The notes beneath the pieces are model-generated. The model was not told the DNA's origin. It ran no database searches and saw only the letters and a program-made list of their open reading frames with translations. Both the position numbers and the translations under genes were made by a program. This document shows positions 61,625 through 64,000 of a stretch of DNA of 64,000 nucleotides, piece after piece. The stretch is from Pseudomonas sp. C1C7 (lineage in GTDB: Bacteria > Pseudomonadota > Gammaproteobacteria > Pseudomonadales > Pseudomonadaceae). How positions within the stretch are numbered: the first letter of the stretch is position 1; every line of letters starts with the position of its first letter. The stretch spans positions 62,001 to 126,000 of the forward strand of contig NZ_JABFMP010000014.1 in assembly GCF_013359595.1 (NCBI RefSeq), in the 5' to 3' direction.

Positions 61625-62875
61625 TTACCAAAATTTCCAAGTGTAGGTGGTGATCAGGCGGTTCTCGACCCAGTCATTGCCGTGGCTGAACTTGGAGACG
61701 ACGTTGCCGGCCTCCACGCCCACACCCTTGAGCGGGCCGCTTTGCACCACGTAAGACAACACCACGTCGCGCTCCTGCTCCGCTGCCTGGCTCAGGTTGT
61801 CGCCGCGATCGATCGAGGTGCCCTTGAAGTAACGGGTCATGAAGTTCAGACCCGGCATGCCGAGGGCAGCGAAGTCATAGTCGTAACGGACCTGCCAGGA
61901 TTTTTCGTTGGGCTTGATGAACCCCACCCGCGACCAGTTCACCAGGAACGGCTGCGGCACGTAACCGCCCAAGGTCGGGAAGTTGCTGTCGCCGAGCATG
62001 CGCTGATAGCCGACGCCGAACCGGTGCCCGCCCTTTTTAAGCGTGGTCATGGCGCCCCAGGAACGGTTGTCGATGTCGCCGTACAGCGCCTCGCCGTCCT
62101 CGCTGTTGTTGAAGTAACGCAGATCGGTCTTGAGCCCGTAGCCGTCGCCCAAATCCGCCAGATGGGTGATGCCCAGATAGTGTTGCTGGTAGATGTCTTC
62201 CAGTTGCGCGTAGAAGTAGCTGCCGGTCAGCGAGGGCGTGAAGGCATAGCTGGCACCGGCGAGGTTCATGCCGTCACTGCCGCGACGCACGCCGGAGCCG
62301 GTCTGCAGGTAGAGTTTTTCGTAGTTCGAAGAGTTACGCGCGCCGATCTCGGTCAGACGTCCCGCCGTCAGGGTCAGGCGATCGATGTCCTTGGATTCGA
62401 GCAAGGCACCGCGATAGGTCGTCACCAGTTGCCGCGAGTCGTCCATGATCACCACCGGCAGCAACGGCCGTAGCTCGCCGACTTTCAACTCGGTTTTCGA
62501 ATAGCGCATTTTCAGCGTCACGCCGCCACGGCCGTATTCGTCGGCCTGCTCCTGACGGCTTTTGCTGTACGGAATGATGGTGTCATCACCACGCCCGCCA
62601 CCGCCGTCCAGTCGAAAGGCGTACTGCGCCTCCGCATCGAGGCCGAACTGCAACGTGCCTTCGGTATAGCCGGAGGCGAAACGCAGGTCGAAGCCCTGGG
62701 TCCAGCTGCCCACTCGCGATTGCGGCGGGTTGTCCTCTTTGTAATCCCGATCGATGTAAAAGTTGCGCAGCCCCAGTGTCAGCTTGCTGTCGCTGACTAC
62801 ATCGGCCTGGGCCAACAATGGCGTCAAAAGACCTACTGTTTGAACTCCCCGAACTAACCACGCTTTATGCAACAT
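61625..62875 (-). CDS. OprD-family outer-membrane porin, BenF/aromatic-acid type
   Basis: A 416-residue OprD-type 18-strand barrel. An N-terminal signal peptide ends near ADVVSDSKL, followed by GLRNFYIDRDYK, the SWTQGFDLRFASGYTEGTLQ strand and a C-terminal VENRLITTYTWKFW that ends in an aromatic pair. The family imports small carboxylates such as benzoate or vanillate. It lies between antR and antA, on the antR strand, so anthranilate uptake is plausible. Its promoter is shared with antA. Confidence 0.88.
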   Translation of the reverse strand: MLHKAWLVRGVQTVGLLTPLLAQADVVSDSKLTLGLRNFYIDRDYKEDNPPQSRVGSWTQGFDLRFASGYTEGTLQFGLDAEAQYAFRLDGGGGRGDDTIIPYSKSRQEQADEYGRGGVTLKMRYSKTELKVGELRPLLPVVIMDDSRQLVTTYRGALLESKDIDRLTLTAGRLTEIGARNSSNYEKLYLQTGSGVRRGSDGMNLAGASYAFTPSLTGSYFYAQLEDIYQQHYLGITHLADLGDGYGLKTDLRYFNNSEDGEALYGDIDNRSWGAMTTLKKGGHRFGVGYQRMLGDSNFPTLGGYVPQPFLVNWSRVGFIKPNEKSWQVRYDYDFAALGMPGLNFMTRYFKGTSIDRGDNLSQAAEQERDVVLSYVVQSGPLKGVGVEAGNVVSKFSHGNDWVENRLITTYTWKFW

Positions 62876-63236
62876 ATTATTTCTTTCCCCTGTCGCGTAT
62901 ATGGCAACACATAAATAGAAGGCACTTTCGGTACAGAACCAGAACCATCACTCATGGCAGTTTTCAGTGACCTGCAGCGAGACACTCTGACGGTGCTTCG
63001 GTTGAAATTAAGCCGTAACAAGTTCGTCATCGGCTATCCCGTTACTGAAGGACAAATAGCCGTTTGCTCAGCCACAGGATTGCGCACAAGCCAGTATTTA
63101 CGGGCCTTTCATTGCCCCCAGCCGGATATCGGGGCTTATTTTCCGGATGGGTTTCCACTACTAATCGGATAGACCCTGTCGGCCACCCCGTCATTAAATG
63201 AAGACGTGAATTAGCCCATTGGCCGAGGACTGGGAA
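62876..63236. other. antA/porin divergent control region
   Basis: A 361-base gap with no gene supported. Three GGATA/GGATG boxes (see separate entry) precede antA. A TTAAAT at 63194 is a candidate -10 for antA. Confidence 0.5.
63124..63171 (+). promoter_or_regulatory. Three GGATA-type boxes upstream of antA
   Basis: GGATA (63124), GGATG (63145) and GGATA (63167) are spaced 21 and 22 bases apart, two DNA turns, so they fall on the same helix face. XylS/BenR-class activators read direct repeats ending in GGNTA with this spacing. The partner TGCA half is not convincing here, so it may be an AntR variant. Confidence 0.55.
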
Positions 63237-64000
63237 ATGACAACTGCACGAAGTGTCGAACAGTGGAAAAGTTATATTGAAAGTTGCCTGGACTTTCGCC
63301 CGCAGGACGGTGTTTATCGCATTGCCCGCGATATGTTCACCGACCCGGAACTGTTCGATCTGGAAATGGAACTGATTTTCGAGAAGAACTGGATCTACGC
63401 CTGCCACGAAAGCGAGATCGCCAATAATCACGACTTCATGACCCTGCGTGCCGGCCGCCAGCCGCTGATCATCACCCGCGACGGCGAAGGCCGCCTCAAC
63501 GCCCTGATCAACGCCTGCCAGCACCGTGGCACCACCCTCACCCGCGTCGGCAAGGGCAACCAGTCGACCTTCACCTGTCCCTTCCATGCCTGGTGCTACA
63601 AGAGCGACGGCCGCCTGGTGAAGGTCAAGGCGCCGGGTGAATACCCCGAAGGCTTCGACAAGGCCACCCGCGGCCTGAAAAAGGCCCGCATCGAAAGCTA
63701 CAACGGCTTCGTTTTCGTCAGCCTCAATGTGGACGGCACCGACACCCTGGAAGACTTCCTGGGCGACGCCAAAGTGTTCTTCGACATGATGGTGGCGCAG
63801 TCGCCGACCGGTCAGCTCGAAGTGCTGCCGGGCAAGTCGGCCTACACCTATGACGGCAACTGGAAGTTGCAGAACGAGAACGGCCTGGACGGTTATCACG
63901 TCAGCACCGTGCACTACAACTACGTGGCCACCGTGCAGCACCGCCAGCAGGTCAACGCCGAGAAAGGCCTGACTGCCAGCGACACCCTGGACTACAGCAA
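63237..64000 (+). CDS. antA: Anthranilate 1,2-dioxygenase large subunit (3' end outside window)
   Basis: The first 254 codons of a Rieske non-haem iron oxygenase alpha subunit. It has the Rieske motif CQHRG...CPFH (Cys-x-His-17 residues-Cys-x2-His, about 93-116), followed by the catalytic-domain start with NENGLDGYHVSTVHYNYV (mononuclear-iron His-x4-His). The long run CPFHAWCYKSDGRLVKVKAP fits AntA better than BenA. AntABC converts anthranilate to catechol with loss of NH3 and CO2. ATG follows GAGG. antB and antC should follow beyond the window. Confidence 0.9.
   Translation, partial: MTTARSVEQWKSYIESCLDFRPQDGVYRIARDMFTDPELFDLEMELIFEKNWIYACHESEIANNHDFMTLRAGRQPLIITRDGEGRLNALINACQHRGTTLTRVGKGNQSTFTCPFHAWCYKSDGRLVKVKAPGEYPEGFDKATRGLKKARIESYNGFVFVSLNVDGTDTLEDFLGDAKVFFDMMVAQSPTGQLEVLPGKSAYTYDGNWKLQNENGLDGYHVSTVHYNYVATVQHRQQVNAEKGLTASDTLDYS

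Noticed and set aside
62954..63172. A 72-codon open frame in the antA upstream region
   Set aside because: It covers the GGATA boxes, has no good ribosome-binding site and no recognisable motif; more likely control DNA.

Overview
The window is chromosomal DNA of a fluorescent Pseudomonas, most likely the P. fluorescens group. Three things point there. GC content is high, and intergenic gaps carry GTGGGAGCGGGCTTGCCCGC-type REP elements. The core runs metZ-purF-cvpA-dedD-folC-accD-trpF-truA-fimV, asd-leuB-leuDC, and tRNA-gltX-emrAB-uvrB-aminotransferase follow the gene order I recall from P. aeruginosa. Protein-level matches (RhmD, AldA, AntA) were made by eye from remembered family sequences; no search was run.

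Layout. 1-1.2 kb: 5' part of a Tat-exported molybdenum hydroxylase. 1.4-7.2 kb: an L-rhamnonate-type catabolic module (LysR regulator, MFS permease, rhmD dehydratase, rhmA aldolase, aldA). 7.4-11.4 kb: an ECF sigma / FecR / TonB-receptor iron-uptake system. 11.6-12.0 kb: a tRNA-Val-Asp-Asp operon with promoter and terminator. 12.2-21.0 kb: a housekeeping run on the minus strand (SDR, metZ, purF, cvpA, dedD, folC, accD, trpF, truA). 21.3-31.8 kb: fimV, a degenerate ASADH paralogue, asd, leuB, a methyltransferase, leuDC and a LysR regulator. 31.8-37.8 kb: a five-PAS GGDEF-EAL protein and a quinol-type nitric oxide reductase with an unusual terminator-bearing leader. 37.8-41.5 kb: heat-regulated ibpA, dusC, a thioesterase, an alpha/beta hydrolase and a TetR regulator with a clear operator. 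41.6-42.2 kb: a tRNA-Ala-Glu-Ala-Glu operon. 42.4-51.0 kb: gltX, emrAB, uvrB, an aromatic/aspartate aminotransferase, a small membrane protein and tRNA-Asn. 51.1-59.2 kb: an accessory catabolic region (AraC, MFS, FAH hydrolase, SDR, D-2-hydroxyacid dehydrogenase, NRAMP-related transporter, exported lactonase-fold protein). 59.4-64 kb: two tandem AraC regulators, an OprD porin and the start of antA (anthranilate dioxygenase).

How the parts work together. The window alternates conserved biosynthetic and translation genes with catabolic and iron cassettes. The rhm module should convert L-rhamnonate to 2-keto-3-deoxy-L-rhamnonate, then pyruvate plus L-lactaldehyde, then L-lactate. The 52-56 kb SDR/FAH pair resembles the alternative diketo route of 3-deoxy-2-keto acid breakdown, but its substrate is unknown. 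Several start sites in that region carry AAYAAYAA tracts, suggesting Crc/Hfq catabolite control. The ant region feeds anthranilate to catechol.

Most noteworthy: (1) a strong intrinsic terminator plus further hairpins immediately before the norB ribosome-binding site; (2) an NRAMP-related transporter without the canonical metal-binding motifs, next to catabolic genes; (3) an ASADH paralogue lacking its catalytic Cys and His; (4) a sigma-32 promoter and ROSE-like RNA thermometer in front of ibpA; (5) several good palindromic operators with no assigned regulator. No CRISPR array, prophage, transposase or obvious defence system was seen.
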